This document shows positions 25,100 through 36,049 of a DNA stretch of 64,000 nt, piece by piece. The notes under the pieces are model-generated. The model saw only the letters and a list, made by a program, of their open reading frames with translations. It was not told where the DNA came from and searched no databases. Numbering within the stretch: the first letter of the stretch is position 1; every line of letters starts with the position of its first letter. A program made the position numbers and the translations under genes. The DNA comes from Agromyces sp. NDB4Y10 (GTDB taxonomy: Bacteria > Actinomycetota > Actinomycetes > Actinomycetales > Microbacteriaceae), in contig NZ_LQGY01000069.1 in the NCBI RefSeq assembly GCF_001620055.1, positions 59,716 to 123,715 of the forward strand. The letters run 5' to 3'.

Positions 25100-26566
25100 C
25101 TAGGCCGGGATCAGGGTGTACTTGGTGTCGAGGAACTCGTGGATGCCCTCGAAGCCGCCCTCGCGACCGATGCCCGACTGCTTGACGCCGCCGAAGGGGG
25201 CGGCCGCGTTCGAGACGAGGCCCGTGTTGAGGCCCATCATGCCGGTGTCGAGGCGGTCGATCATGCGGTGGCCGCGCGCGAGGTCCTGCGTGAACACGTA
25301 GGAGATGAGGCCGTACTCGGTGGCGTTCGCCAGGCGCACCGCCTCGTCCTCGTCGGCGAACGTGGTGATGCCGAGCACCGGTCCGAAGATCTCCTCGCGG
25401 AGCAGGCGCGCGTCGGCCGAGACGTCGCCGAGCACGGTCGGCGCGTAGAACGAACCGGTGCCGTCGACGGGGGCGCCGCCGGCGAGCACCTTCGCGCCCT
25501 TGGAGACCGCGTCCTGCACGAGCTCGTCGGTCGAGGCGACCGCGTTGTCGTCGATGAGCGGACCGATCGCGACGCCGTCCTCGGTGCCGCGGCCGACGCG
25601 CATCGCCGAGACGCGCTCGGTGACGCGCTTGGCGAACTCGGCGGCGACCGACTCGTGCACGATGAACCGGTTCGCGGCCGTGCACGCCTGGCCGATGTTG
25701 CGGAACTTGGCGACGAGCGCGCCCTCCACGGCCTTGTCGAGGTCGGCGTCCTCGAAGACGACGAACGGCGCGTTGCCGCCGAGCTCCATCGAGGTGCGGA
25801 GGATGCCCTGCGCGGACTGCTCGATGAGCTTGCGGCCCACCTCGGTCGAGCCCGTGAACGAGAGCTTCCGCAGGCGCGGGTCGGCGATGATCGGACCCGA
25901 GACCTTCGACGAGCTCGTCGTGGTGACGACGTTCACGACGCCCTTGGGCAGGCCGACCTCCTCGAGCAGCTGCACGAAGGCGATGGTGGTGAGCGGCGTG
26001 AGCGCGGCCGGCTTCACGACGACGGTGCAGCCCGCGGCGAGCGCCGGGGCGATCTTGCGGGTCGCCATCGCGAGCGGGAAGTTCCACGGCGTGATGAAGT
26101 ACGACGGGCCGACGGGACGCTGGGCGACCACGATGCGGCCGGTGCCCTCGGGGTTCCAGCCGTACCGGCCGGTGATGCGCACGGCCTCCTCGCTGAACCA
26201 GCGGAGGAACTCGCCGCCGTAGTTCACCTCGCCGCGGGCCTCGGCGAGGGGCTTGCCCATCTCGAGCGTCATGAGCAGGGCGAAGTCCTCGCGGCGCTCG
26301 ATGAGGCGGTCGAACGCGCGACGGAGGATCTCGCCGCGCTCGCGGGGTGCGGTCGACGCCCAGGCGTCCTGCGCCGCGACGGCGGCGTCGAGGGCGCGGA
26401 TGCCGTCGGCGGCCGACGCGTCGGCGATCGTCTTGATGACCTCGCCCGTGGACGGGTCGCGGACCTCGAAGGTCTTGCCGCCCTCGGCCTCGACCCACTC
26501 GCCGCCGATGTACAGGCCGTCGGCGACGCGGTCGAGGAGTGCGGATTCCTGCGTTGCAGTGGTCAT
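25100..26566 (-). CDS. gabD: NAD(P)-dependent succinate-semialdehyde dehydrogenase
   Basis: Oxidises succinate semialdehyde to succinate, ending GABA degradation; it may also oxidise 4-aminobutanal, as no second aldehyde dehydrogenase is nearby. 488 residues. TPWNFPLAMATRKIAPALAAG, KPAALTPL, FTGSTEVGRKL, catalytic Glu in MELGGNAPFVVFEDAD and catalytic Cys295 in NIGQACTAANRF. ATG at 26566. 43 nt after the glutamate dehydrogenase gene; a terminator-like hairpin follows. Confidence 0.92.
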   Translation of the reverse strand: MTTATQESALLDRVADGLYIGGEWVEAEGGKTFEVRDPSTGEVIKTIADASAADGIRALDAAVAAQDAWASTAPRERGEILRRAFDRLIERREDFALLMTLEMGKPLAEARGEVNYGGEFLRWFSEEAVRITGRYGWNPEGTGRIVVAQRPVGPSYFITPWNFPLAMATRKIAPALAAGCTVVVKPAALTPLTTIAFVQLLEEVGLPKGVVNVVTTTSSSKVSGPIIADPRLRKLSFTGSTEVGRKLIEQSAQGILRTSMELGGNAPFVVFEDADLDKAVEGALVAKFRNIGQACTAANRFIVHESVAAEFAKRVTERVSAMRVGRGTEDGVAIGPLIDDNAVASTDELVQDAVSKGAKVLAGGAPVDGTGSFYAPTVLGDVSADARLLREEIFGPVLGITTFADEDEAVRLANATEYGLISYVFTQDLARGHRMIDRLDTGMMGLNTGLVSNAAAPFGGVKQSGIGREGGFEGIHEFLDTKYTLIPA

Positions 26567-26609
26567 GCGTTGGTTGTCCGTTTCCGTGTCGTGCGCGGGT
26601 CTCGCGCGA

Positions 26610-27928
<1,319 letters not shown>

Positions 27929-27932
<4 letters not shown>

Positions 27933-29287
27933 GCCTGCTTCAGCCCCTCGGCGATGACGTCGAGGCCCTCGATGAGCAGCTCGTCGCCGATGGTGAGCGG
28001 CGGGAGGAAGCGGATGACGTTGCCGTAGGTGCCGCACGTGAGCACGAGCACGCCGTTGGCGTGGGCGTACGCGGCGAGCTTGCCGGTGAGCGCCGCGTCG
28101 GGCGCGCCGGTCGCGGGGTCGACGAGCTCGATGGCGACCATGGCGCCGCGGCCGCGGACGTCGCCGATGCGGGCGTCGGCGGTGCGGAGCGCGTTGAGGC
28201 GGCCGATGAGCACGGCGCCGATCTGCTGGGCGCGCTCGATGAGCCCGTCCTGCTCGTACGAGTCGATCGCGGCGAGCGCGGCGGCGCACGCGAGCGGGTT
28301 GCCGCCGTAGGTGCCGCCGAGGCCGCCGGCGTGGGCGGAGTCCATGATGTCGGCGCGGCCGGTGACGGCCGAGAGCGGCAGGCCGCCGGCGATGCCCTTC
28401 GCGGTGACGATCAGGTCGGGCACGATGCCCTCGTGCTCGCTCGCGAACCAGGCGCCCGTGCGGGCGAAGCCGGTCTGCACCTCGTCGGCGATGAAGACGA
28501 CGTCGTTCTCGTTCGCCCACTTCACGAGCGCGGGCAGGAAGCCGGGGGCGGGCACGATGAAGCCGCCCTCGCCCTGGATGGGCTCGATGATGATCGCGGC
28601 GAGGTTGTTCGCGCCGATCTGCTTCTCGATCTGCGTGATGGCGCGGGCCGCGGCCTCGGCGCCCGAGAGGCCGTTGTCGCGGTACGGGTAGCTGAGGGGC
28701 GCGCGGTACACCTCGGGCGCGAACGGGCCGAAGCCGTCCTTGTACGGGATGTTCTTCGCGGTGAGGCCCATGGTGAGGTTGGTGCGGCCGTGGTAGGCGT
28801 GGTCGAACGCGACGACGGCCATCTTCTTGGTGAAGTGGCGGGCGATCTTCACGGCGTTCTCGACGGCCTCGGCGCCGGAGTTGAACAGGGCCGACCGCTT
28901 CTCATGGTCGCCCGGGGTGAGCTCGTTGAGCTTCTCGGCCACGGCGACGTAGCTGTCGTAGGGCGCGACGGTGAAGCAGGTGTGGGTGAAGGCGTTGAGC
29001 TGCGCGGTGACGGCCTCGACGACGCGCGGGTTCGAGTTGCCGACGCCGGTGACGGCGATGCCCGAGCCGAGGTCGATGATCGAGTTGCCGTCGGCGTCGA
29101 CGATGACGCCGCCGCCGGCCGCGACGACCGAGACGGGGATGGTGGTGCCCACGCCCTTGGCGACGGCGCCCGCCTTGCGGGTCATGAGCTCCTGCGAGCG
29201 GGGGCCGGGGATGCTGGTGACGAGGCGGCGCTCCTGGGCGAGCGAGGGGCCGCCGACGGCGGTGGCCGTGGGTTCGACGAGGGTCAT
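27929..29287 (-). CDS. gabT: 4-Aminobutyrate aminotransferase
   Basis: Transfers the GABA amino group to 2-oxoglutarate, giving succinate semialdehyde and glutamate. 452 residues, class III PLP transaminase: NSGAEAVENAVKIAR, FDHAYHGRTNLTMGLTAK, EPIQGEGGFIVPAPGF, FIADEVQTGFARTG and the PLP lysine in IVTAKGIAGGLPLSAV. ATG at 29287. First gene of a minus-strand operon running to 21098 and divergent from the PucR regulator. Confidence 0.95.
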
Positions 29288-29368
29288 GGGTGCTCCGATG
29301 CGGTGACGACGGTGGCGGTGTCGGGCCATGGTAGGCAGCGGCGAACGGATGCCACCCCCTCCCCGATG

Positions 29369-29386
29369 TACACTCGACCCCAGTGT
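29369..29386. promoter_or_regulatory. Candidate PucR operator between gabT and its regulator
   Basis: ACACT (29370-29374), seven bases, AGTGT (29382-29386) in the 129-bp divergent spacer. TACACT (29369-29374) also reads as a -10 for the plus-strand regulator. The arms are short, so the case rests on position. Confidence 0.35.
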
Positions 29387-29416
29387 TCTCGACGCGGCGT
29401 ACACCGAGGAGGTCCC

Positions 29417-30970
29417 GTGAAGCCCACCGTGCGCACCCTGCTCGAGCGCGGCGACCTCGCGCTCACTCCACTGGTCGACGAGTCGCACCTGCCCGACGGC
29501 GTCCTCGACGCGCCCGTGCCGTGGGTGCACAGCTCCGATCTCGACGACCCCGCGCCGTTCCTCGAGCCGGGCCAGGTGCTGCTCACCACCGGCACCCAGT
29601 TCGGCGCCGACCCGTCCCGCGACGATCCGGCCGTCTTCGACGCGTACGTGGCGCGGCTCGAGGGTGCTGGGCTCGCCGCACTCGGCTTCGGCGCCGAGGT
29701 GGTGCGGCCCGCCACGCCCGCCCCGCTCGTCGAGGCGTGCGAACGCCACGGACTTCCGCTGTTCGAGGTGCCGTACCGCGTGCCGTTCATCCGCATCGCG
29801 CGTACCATCGCCGACTTCACCGCCGCCGATGCGAACGCCCGGCAGGCGTGGGCGCTGCAGGCGCAACGGGCCATCTCGCTCGCGGCGCTCCGGCCGGACG
29901 GGCTCGGTGCGACGCTCACCGAGCTCAGCCAGCGCCTCGGCACGTGGGTCGGGCTCGTGGACGCCGCGGGTGCGCTCGACCGCGAGGCGCCCGAGGGCGG
30001 ACTCGGCCAGCCGGCGCTCGGCGAGGTCGTCGGCGAGGCCCGGTCGATGCTGCGACGCGGGCAGCGCGCGAGCCGCACCCTCGAGGCGGGCGCGTCGGTG
30101 GGCCGACCGCAGCGGATGACGCTGCAGACGCTCGGCGCCGGCGGCGCGCTCCGCGGCGTGCTGGCGATCGGCGAGTCGCCCGAGCTCGACCAGGCCGGCC
30201 GCGAGGTCGTGACGTCGGTGATCGCGCTCGCCGGACTCGCGCTCGAGCAGAACCGCGACCTCGACCGCGCCCGCGGGCACCTCCGCTCCGGGCTGCTGCG
30301 CTCGATGCTCGCGGGCGACGTGCACCTCGCGAGCGAGGTGTCGGCCGAGATGTGGGGGCCGCTGCCCGCCGACCCCGTCCGCGTCGCCGTGTGCGACCTG
30401 CCCACCGAGCACATCGACCGGGTGGCCGAGTTCCTCGAGCTCCGCGTCGACGAACGGGACGGACGGCTGTTCTTCGGCCGCGACGGCGAATCCGTCACCA
30501 TCGTGATGGAGGACGCCGACAGCGGGGTCGCCGACGAGCTCGCCACCGAGTTCGACGTGCCCGTCGGCGTCTCCGACGCGGCATCCGTCACCCGCCTCGC
30601 CGAGCTGCACGAGCAGGCGCTGCGCGCCCTCGACCGCGCCCGCGAGACCGGGCCGGGCGTGACCATGTTCGACGACATCAGCCGCCAGGGCGTGCTCGCG
30701 TTCCTCGCCCGCACCGACGCCCGCGCCGTGGCCCGTGCCACGCTCGAGCCCCTCATCCGGCACGACGAGCAGAACGGCACGGCCCTCCTCGAGACGACCC
30801 GCGCCTGGCTCGCGCACGGCGGCCAGTTCGACGCGACCGCGCAGGAGCTCGGCGTGCACCGCCACACCGTCCGCAGCCGCATCGCGCTCGCCGAGAAGCT
30901 CCTCGGCCGGGACCTGTCGGGGTTCCACGCGCGTGCCGACCTCTGGGCGGCGCTCCTCGCGACCGACTGA
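29417..30970 (+). CDS. PucR-family transcriptional regulator of GABA/putrescine genes
   Basis: 517 residues. N-terminal PucR domain (MKPTVRTLLERGDLALTPLV, LLTTGTQFG), a GAF-like middle, and a C-terminal PucR-type helix-turn-helix: LLETTRAWLAHGGQFDATAQELGVHRHTVRSRI. GTG at 29417 with GAGGAGG 4-5 nt upstream. Divergent from gabT; PucR-type proteins regulate GABA use in Corynebacterium, so it most likely controls the whole gabT-permease operon. Confidence 0.88.
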   Translation: MKPTVRTLLERGDLALTPLVDESHLPDGVLDAPVPWVHSSDLDDPAPFLEPGQVLLTTGTQFGADPSRDDPAVFDAYVARLEGAGLAALGFGAEVVRPATPAPLVEACERHGLPLFEVPYRVPFIRIARTIADFTAADANARQAWALQAQRAISLAALRPDGLGATLTELSQRLGTWVGLVDAAGALDREAPEGGLGQPALGEVVGEARSMLRRGQRASRTLEAGASVGRPQRMTLQTLGAGGALRGVLAIGESPELDQAGREVVTSVIALAGLALEQNRDLDRARGHLRSGLLRSMLAGDVHLASEVSAEMWGPLPADPVRVAVCDLPTEHIDRVAEFLELRVDERDGRLFFGRDGESVTIVMEDADSGVADELATEFDVPVGVSDAASVTRLAELHEQALRALDRARETGPGVTMFDDISRQGVLAFLARTDARAVARATLEPLIRHDEQNGTALLETTRAWLAHGGQFDATAQELGVHRHTVRSRIALAEKLLGRDLSGFHARADLWAALLATD

Positions 30971-31043
30971 CCTCCCTTCCCGCGGCGGACGCCGAGGCGT
31001 ACCGTGGAAGCGGACGGTTCTCGCGACGGAGGGAGGGTTCCCG

Positions 31044-31232
31044 ATGCAGGCGACGGTCGGCGATCGACTGGTCATCCACGGCAAGCAGGTGGGCAGCGCC
31101 GAACGGCACGGCGAGGTGCTCGAGGTCCGCGGTGCCGACGGCGCACCCCCGTACGTCGTCCGCTTCGACGACGGGCACGAGGCCCTGCTCTACCCGGGCA
31201 GCGACTGCGAGCTCGAGCACGCGACCGGCTGA
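31044..31232 (+). CDS. DUF1918 small protein
   Basis: 62 residues starting MQATVGDRLVIHGKQVGSAERHGEV and ending PYVVRFDDGHEALLYPGSDC, an SH3-like barrel of the DUF1918 family common in actinobacteria. ATG at 31044 with GGAGGG upstream; a -10-like TACCGT is about 45 nt before the start. Function unknown. Confidence 0.85.
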   Translation: MQATVGDRLVIHGKQVGSAERHGEVLEVRGADGAPPYVVRFDDGHEALLYPGSDCELEHATG

Positions 31233-31321
31233 GGCGCGCACGGGTCGGCGTCGTGGCATCCGTCGACGCCCGAAAGGCAACCCCCGAGAGATGACGGATG
31301 GCGCACGCTAGCGTGGAACGC

Positions 31322-32095
31322 ATGCTCTTCCACTCGTACGCGGCGATCGGCGACAGCTTCACCGAGGGCGTCGGCGACGAGTTGCCCGACGGCAGCGTGC
31401 GCGGATGGGCGGACTTCGTCGCCCTCGGGCTGGCCAAGGAGGCCTCCCCCGAGGCCGTGCGGTACGCCAACCTCGCGATCCGGGGCCGCAAGCTCGGGCC
31501 CATCGTCGACGAGCAGCTCGAGGCGGCCATCGCGCTGAAGCCCGAGGTGATCAGCTTCAATGGCGGCGGCAACGACATGCTGCGCCCGCGCATGCCCGAG
31601 GAGCTCGTCGCGCAGCGGTTCCGCCAGGCGGTGCACCGCATCCGCGACGAGGGCATCCACGTGCTCATGCTGAGCGGCGCCAACCCCACCGAGCACCTGC
31701 CGCTCGGGCGCGTGTTCGACGCGCGCGGGGTGCGGCTCACCCAGGCGCTGTACGACCTCGCGTCGCTCGACGGCGTCACCTTCGTCGACAACTTCGCCGA
31801 TCGCGGGCTCCGCGACATCCGCTACTGGTCGGCCGACAAGCTGCACCTCAACTCGCTCGGCCACGCGCGCGTCGCCTCGAACGTGCTCACGGCGCTCGGG
31901 GTGCCCGTGCCCGAGGAGTGGGGCGTCGCCGAGGTGGCGGCTGCGCCGCCCGGTCCGAAGAGCCGGAACACGGCCGTGTACTACCGCGAGTACGTCCTGC
32001 CCTGGATCGGGCGACGACTCACGGGCCGGTCGTCGGGCGACGGTCGCGCGGCCAAGCGGCCGACGCTCGAGCCCGTCACGCTCGACGGGGAGTAG
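31322..32095 (+). CDS. SGNH/GDSL-type esterase
   Basis: 257 residues. Block I AAIGDSFTEGVGDEL (Ser nucleophile), block III FNGGGNDM, block V LHLNSLGHARVAS (His). No signal peptide, so a cytoplasmic esterase or lipase. I chose the ATG at 31322, which lies seven bases after TAGCGT and so looks leaderless; an upstream in-frame ATG at 31298 lies before that -10. Its TAG stop runs directly into a REP-like repeat. Confidence 0.88.
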   Translation: MLFHSYAAIGDSFTEGVGDELPDGSVRGWADFVALGLAKEASPEAVRYANLAIRGRKLGPIVDEQLEAAIALKPEVISFNGGGNDMLRPRMPEELVAQRFRQAVHRIRDEGIHVLMLSGANPTEHLPLGRVFDARGVRLTQALYDLASLDGVTFVDNFADRGLRDIRYWSADKLHLNSLGHARVASNVLTALGVPVPEEWGVAEVAAAPPGPKSRNTAVYYREYVLPWIGRRLTGRSSGDGRAAKRPTLEPVTLDGE

Positions 32096-32134
32096 GTCTC
32101 GGTGCGGGCGCTTCGCGTCCGACTCGACCACCGA
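32095..32134 (+). repeat. REP-like repeat, family A
   Basis: GGTCTCGGTGCGGGCGCT, TCGCGTCC, GACTCGACCACCGAG. Its first G is the last base of the SGNH hydrolase stop codon; it ends 6 nt before the stop of the convergent 32140 gene. Likely shared terminator. Confidence 0.75.
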
Positions 32135-32139
32135 GCGCG

Positions 32140-32634
32140 TCAGCCCGCGCGGACGCCCTCGACGAAGGCGCGCGTGCGTCGGGCGAGTCCGTCGATGCGC
32201 GCCCACGCGTGCGAGCCGGTGCGCACCTCGGCGGGCGCGAGCGGGGCGTGCAGTCGCACGTTCTCCTGGCACGACAGGTCGCTGCACAGGTAGGTGCCGA
32301 CCGTGTTGCCGTTGCGCCCGGCCTCGCCCGCGCGCCGCGCGGAGAACATGGTCACCTGGTTCGCCGGCTGCTGCGTGTGGCAGAAGTTGCACATGCCGGC
32401 CCGGAACCGCGAGGACGGCGGGTCGGCGGCGCGCAGCACGATGCCGACGGGCTCGTCGTCGATGATCGTCACGAGGTAGCCGCGGCGGCTCGCCCGACGG
32501 TCGCGCCAGGCCAGCGCGTCGACGTGCTCCCAGTCGACGAGCAGGTACTCGAGCGGCAGTTCGAACTCGTCGAGCTCCCGATCGGTCGCGTTCACGAACG
32601 ACGACCGGAGCTCGTCCTCGCTGAGCGGACGCAT
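32140..32634 (-). CDS. FBP-type treble-clef zinc protein (EF-G-binding-like)
   Basis: 164 residues. Contains CNFCH (Cys82, Cys85) and CSDLSC (Cys117, Cys122), the four-cysteine zinc site of the FBP/FusB-type C-terminal domain that binds elongation factor G. FRAGMCNFCHTQQPANQV and YLCSDLSCQENVR are diagnostic. The N-terminal half matches only this family. ATG at 32634, GGGGGT 4 nt upstream. May release EF-G stalled on ribosomes, as FusB does; that is inference. Confidence 0.85.
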   Translation of the reverse strand: MRPLSEDELRSSFVNATDRELDEFELPLEYLLVDWEHVDALAWRDRRASRRGYLVTIIDDEPVGIVLRAADPPSSRFRAGMCNFCHTQQPANQVTMFSARRAGEAGRNGNTVGTYLCSDLSCQENVRLHAPLAPAEVRTGSHAWARIDGLARRTRAFVEGVRAG

Positions 32635-32712
32635 TCCGACCCCCTTCGACCCGAACCAGTGTAGGCGCGACCCCGGATGCCGCCACCGGGTGGACGCCGC
32701 GTCGACGGTCGG

Positions 32713-34065
32713 TCAGCCGACGGCGGGGCGCGGCCGGTCGTCGTGTCGCGGGCACCAGCCCGCGGGCGTGCGGTCGTAGACGTGCCCGGGGCCGGCGGCG
32801 ACGAGCCGGCGGAGCGCGTCGAGGAACCGGTCGACGTCGTCGGCCGACGTGCCCGCACCGACGCTCGCCCGGAGGCCGTTGGCGCGCGTGGCGATGCGGT
32901 CGAAGAACGGGTGCGCGCAGAACCGACCGGCTCGCACCGAGATGCCGTGCTCGGCGGCGAGCGCCGCGGCGACGAGCCCGACCGACCCGCGTTCGAGCTC
33001 GACGGTGGCGATGCCGAGCCGGTCGTCGACGTCGGCGAAGCCGCGCAGCACGCGCACGCCCGGGATCGCGGCGAGCCCGTCGTGGAGACGGCCGGTGAGC
33101 GCCGCCTCGTGGGCGCGCAACGCCGGTTCGCCGAGCCGCTCGAGTTCCGCGAGGGCCGCGGCGATCGCGGCGACGCCGATGACGTTGGGAGTGCCCGCCT
33201 CGTGCCGCTCCGGTCCGCGCTTCCACTCGGCACCGTCGACGGCCACCGCCTCGACGGCGCCGCCGCCCGCGAGGTGCGGGGGCGCGGCGTCCAGCCAGTC
33301 GCCCCGGCCGACGAGCGCGCCCGCCCCGAACGGCGCGTACGCCTTGTGTCCCGAGAAGGCGACGTAGTCGATGTCGGATGCCGCGAGGTCGATGCGCCGG
33401 TGCGGCAGGAGCTGCGCGGCATCCACCGCGAACCGCGCGCCGTGGTCGTGCGCGAGCCGGGCGAGCACCTCGAGCGGCAGCACCTCGCCGGTGAGGTTGG
33501 AGGCGCCCGTGACCGACAGCAGTGCCGCAGGCGTGCGGCGGAGCTCGACGGCGAGCGCGTCGAGCGTGGCGGCGAGGGTGCCGCGCGCGACGACCACGCG
33601 ACGACCGCGACGCGTCCAGGGCAGCAGGTTCGCGTGGTGCTCGAGGTCGAGCACCACGGTGTCGCCGGGCACGGCCGAGGCGAGGAGGTTGAGCGCGTCG
33701 GTGGTGTTGCGGGTGACGACCACGTGGTCGTCGATCCGGGCGCCCACGTGGCGGGCGATGGCGACGCGGGCGTCGTCGACGACGGCGGTCGACGCCTGCG
33801 AGAGGTAGCCGGTGCCGCGGTGCACGCTCGCGTAGTACGGCAGCACCCGGGCGACCCGCTCGGCGACGGCCGTGAACGCGGGGGCGGATGCCGCGACGTC
33901 GAGGTTCACGTGGCGCACGCGCCCGCCGCCGAGGACGGGGACGTCCAGGTCGGCGCCGACGAGCGCGGCGAGCGGTCCGGGCCCGGCTCCGGGCATCCGC
34001 GCCGGGGCGTCCGCGAGCGTCGTCGCGCCGCCGCGCGGGGTCGTGCTCGCACTCGTGTCCGGCAT
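32713..34065 (-). CDS. Class V aminotransferase, cysteine-desulfurase-like
   Basis: 450 residues. NLDVAASAPAF, NTTDALNLLAS, LEHHANLLPW (PLP His), DAAQLLPHRRIDL and the PLP lysine in FSGHKAYAPFGAGALVG match the SufS/CsdA group; SVRAGRFCAHPFFDRI supplies the R-x-G-x-x-C sulfur-acceptor cysteine. No suf genes are next to it, so it may serve tRNA thiolation or another sulfur acceptor, or simply cysteine breakdown. ATG at 34065 with GGGAGG upstream. Confidence 0.85.
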   Translation of the reverse strand: MPDTSASTTPRGGATTLADAPARMPGAGPGPLAALVGADLDVPVLGGGRVRHVNLDVAASAPAFTAVAERVARVLPYYASVHRGTGYLSQASTAVVDDARVAIARHVGARIDDHVVVTRNTTDALNLLASAVPGDTVVLDLEHHANLLPWTRRGRRVVVARGTLAATLDALAVELRRTPAALLSVTGASNLTGEVLPLEVLARLAHDHGARFAVDAAQLLPHRRIDLAASDIDYVAFSGHKAYAPFGAGALVGRGDWLDAAPPHLAGGGAVEAVAVDGAEWKRGPERHEAGTPNVIGVAAIAAALAELERLGEPALRAHEAALTGRLHDGLAAIPGVRVLRGFADVDDRLGIATVELERGSVGLVAAALAAEHGISVRAGRFCAHPFFDRIATRANGLRASVGAGTSADDVDRFLDALRRLVAAGPGHVYDRTPAGWCPRHDDRPRPAVG

Positions 34066-34286
34066 GCCGCCTCCCTCCCGTCGCGTGCGGTGCGCCCGAC
34101 GCTACGGATGCCGCGAGGACCCGCTCAAGGGGCGCCCGTCACGGCACGACACGGTGCGACACGCGGCGAAACACGGGGGCGGTCTCCCGCCCCCCACGCA
34201 ACCCCGCATCCGGGCGCCCGCGTGGACGTACCATGAGAGCATCGCGCCGTTCGGCGCACACCCCCGACCGAGGAGCACCTCACGAC

Positions 34287-36014
34287 GTGACGACGACCGA
34301 GCCCGCCGAGCCCCGCCGCGACCGCATGCCCCAGACCGGCGACGCGTTCCGTCGCCGTCCCGTCCCGGATCCCGGCCTGCGCCTCAGCGACGTGCCCGAG
34401 CTCGTCCTCGTCTCCCCGGATGCCACGCACTCGCGCTTCGACCGCGACGACATCGTGGTGCGCAAGGGCCAGTACGCCCTGCGCAACGGCCACGTCACGC
34501 CGCACGAGTCGATGGTCGAGGACCTCTGCGCCGTGGCATCCGCTCTCGACGGCGCGGGCATCGACTACCTGCTGGTGCGCCGCGACGGCGGTCGCCCCGT
34601 GATCGCGGTCGACCGGGCCGAGCGCAAGCGGGTCGCGCGCGCCCTCGCCGAGGCGTTCGCCGACGAGCCGTTCTACTCGGCGACGCTCGTGCCCGACAAG
34701 GCCGCGGGCGACCGGCACGTGCTCGTGGCCGACGGCAGCCTGTCGTCGCACCGCAAGCCCAAGGCGGTGCGCCTGTACCGCCCGCGGGTCGAGCCCGTGG
34801 GCCGGCTGCGGTACGGCGCGGAGACCGCCGTGCAGCTCGAGTTCTGGCGCTTCGGCGAGGACGTCATCGAGGCGCCCGTCGAGAACGCCCTCATGCGTCG
34901 CACCCTGCCGCGCGGCGAGGCGGTCGAGGAGACCGTGCACCTGCACGGGCGCGAGTGGCGCACGCTCGAGCACATGTGGTCGCCGCTCGCGAGCGACGTC
35001 GACTTCGAGATCGACATGGTGTTCTCGTGGGTCGACGGGTCCGACGTCGAGTTCCTCCGCGAGCGCGCACGTCGCATGCAGACCTACGTCGTCGGCGAGG
35101 GCGACGACTCCGAGGCGCGCTACCGGCAGATCGACGAGCTGAAGTACGCGCTGCGCTCGGTGTACCTGTTCGCGCCGTGGGTGCGCCGCATCTTCATCTG
35201 CACCGACTCGCGGCCGCCGGCGTGGCTCGCGAAGCACCCGAAGGTGACGATCGTGCGGGCCGAGGAGATGTTCGCCGACACGTCGGTGCTGCCCACGTAC
35301 AACTCGCACGCCGTCGAGAGCCAGCTGCACCGCATCCCGGGCATCGCCGAGCACATCCTCTACTCGAACGACGACATGTTCTTCGGGCGCCCGCTCTCGC
35401 CCGACCTGTTCTTCTCGCCGGGCGGCATCACCAAGTTCGTCGAGGCCGGCACGCGCATCGGCCTCGGCGACTCCGACCCGAGCCGGTCGGGCTTCGAGAA
35501 CGCCGCTCGCGTGAACCGCCGGCTGCTGCGCGAGCGGTTCGGCAAGGTCACCACCCGGCACCTCGAGCACTGCGCGGCGCCGCTCCGCAAGTCGGTCATG
35601 GCCGAGCTCGAGCGCGAGTTCCCCGACGAGTTCCGCCGCACGGCCGCGAGCCGGTTCCGCTCGGCGACCGACATCTCGGTGACGAACTCGCTGTACCACT
35701 ACTACGCGCTGCTCACCGGCCGTGCCGTGGTGCAGACCGATGCGAAGGTCAAGTACATCGAGACGACCCTGAAGCGCGCGCTCCCGGCGATGAAGCGCCT
35801 GCTGAAGCGCCGCGACATGGACATGTTCTGCCTCAACGACGGCAGCTTCCCCGAGATCTCGGTCGAGGAGCGAACCGAGGCGGTCATCGACTTCCTCGAG
35901 CGCTACTTCCCCTTCGCGGCACCGTGGGAGAAGGGCGCGACGGATGCCGCGGAGCCGGCGTTCGACGCCGCGGGCGCGCCGATCACGAGCGACGCCGACC
36001 ACTCGGCGGCCTGA
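34287..36014 (+). CDS. Stealth-family sugar-phosphate transferase
   Basis: 575 residues. The four Stealth regions are present in order: CR1 EIDMVFSWVDGSD (~240), CR2 YRQIDELKYALRSVYLFAPW through HILYSNDDMFFGRPL (~278-368), CR3 ARVNRRLLRERFGKVTTRHLEH with RSATDISVTNSLYHYYALLTG (~405-475), CR4 FCLNDGSFPE and ERYFPFAAPWE (~515-550). Such enzymes transfer hexose-1-phosphate in surface glycopolymers. The N-terminal ~200 residues are family-specific. GTG at 34287 with GAGGAG ~10 nt upstream. No other glycan genes are adjacent, so it is an orphan. Confidence 0.9.
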   Translation: MTTTEPAEPRRDRMPQTGDAFRRRPVPDPGLRLSDVPELVLVSPDATHSRFDRDDIVVRKGQYALRNGHVTPHESMVEDLCAVASALDGAGIDYLLVRRDGGRPVIAVDRAERKRVARALAEAFADEPFYSATLVPDKAAGDRHVLVADGSLSSHRKPKAVRLYRPRVEPVGRLRYGAETAVQLEFWRFGEDVIEAPVENALMRRTLPRGEAVEETVHLHGREWRTLEHMWSPLASDVDFEIDMVFSWVDGSDVEFLRERARRMQTYVVGEGDDSEARYRQIDELKYALRSVYLFAPWVRRIFICTDSRPPAWLAKHPKVTIVRAEEMFADTSVLPTYNSHAVESQLHRIPGIAEHILYSNDDMFFGRPLSPDLFFSPGGITKFVEAGTRIGLGDSDPSRSGFENAARVNRRLLRERFGKVTTRHLEHCAAPLRKSVMAELEREFPDEFRRTAASRFRSATDISVTNSLYHYYALLTGRAVVQTDAKVKYIETTLKRALPAMKRLLKRRDMDMFCLNDGSFPEISVEERTEAVIDFLERYFPFAAPWEKGATDAAEPAFDAAGAPITSDADHSAA

Positions 36015-36049
36015 CGCGCGGCGCTCGCCGTGACCGGAGACCTCGCCGG

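Noticed and set aside
31190..33226. 678-codon minus-strand reading frame spanning several genes
   Set aside because: Composed of Arg-rich low-complexity protein; SGNH hydrolase, FBP protein and desulfurase are clearly coded in other frames.
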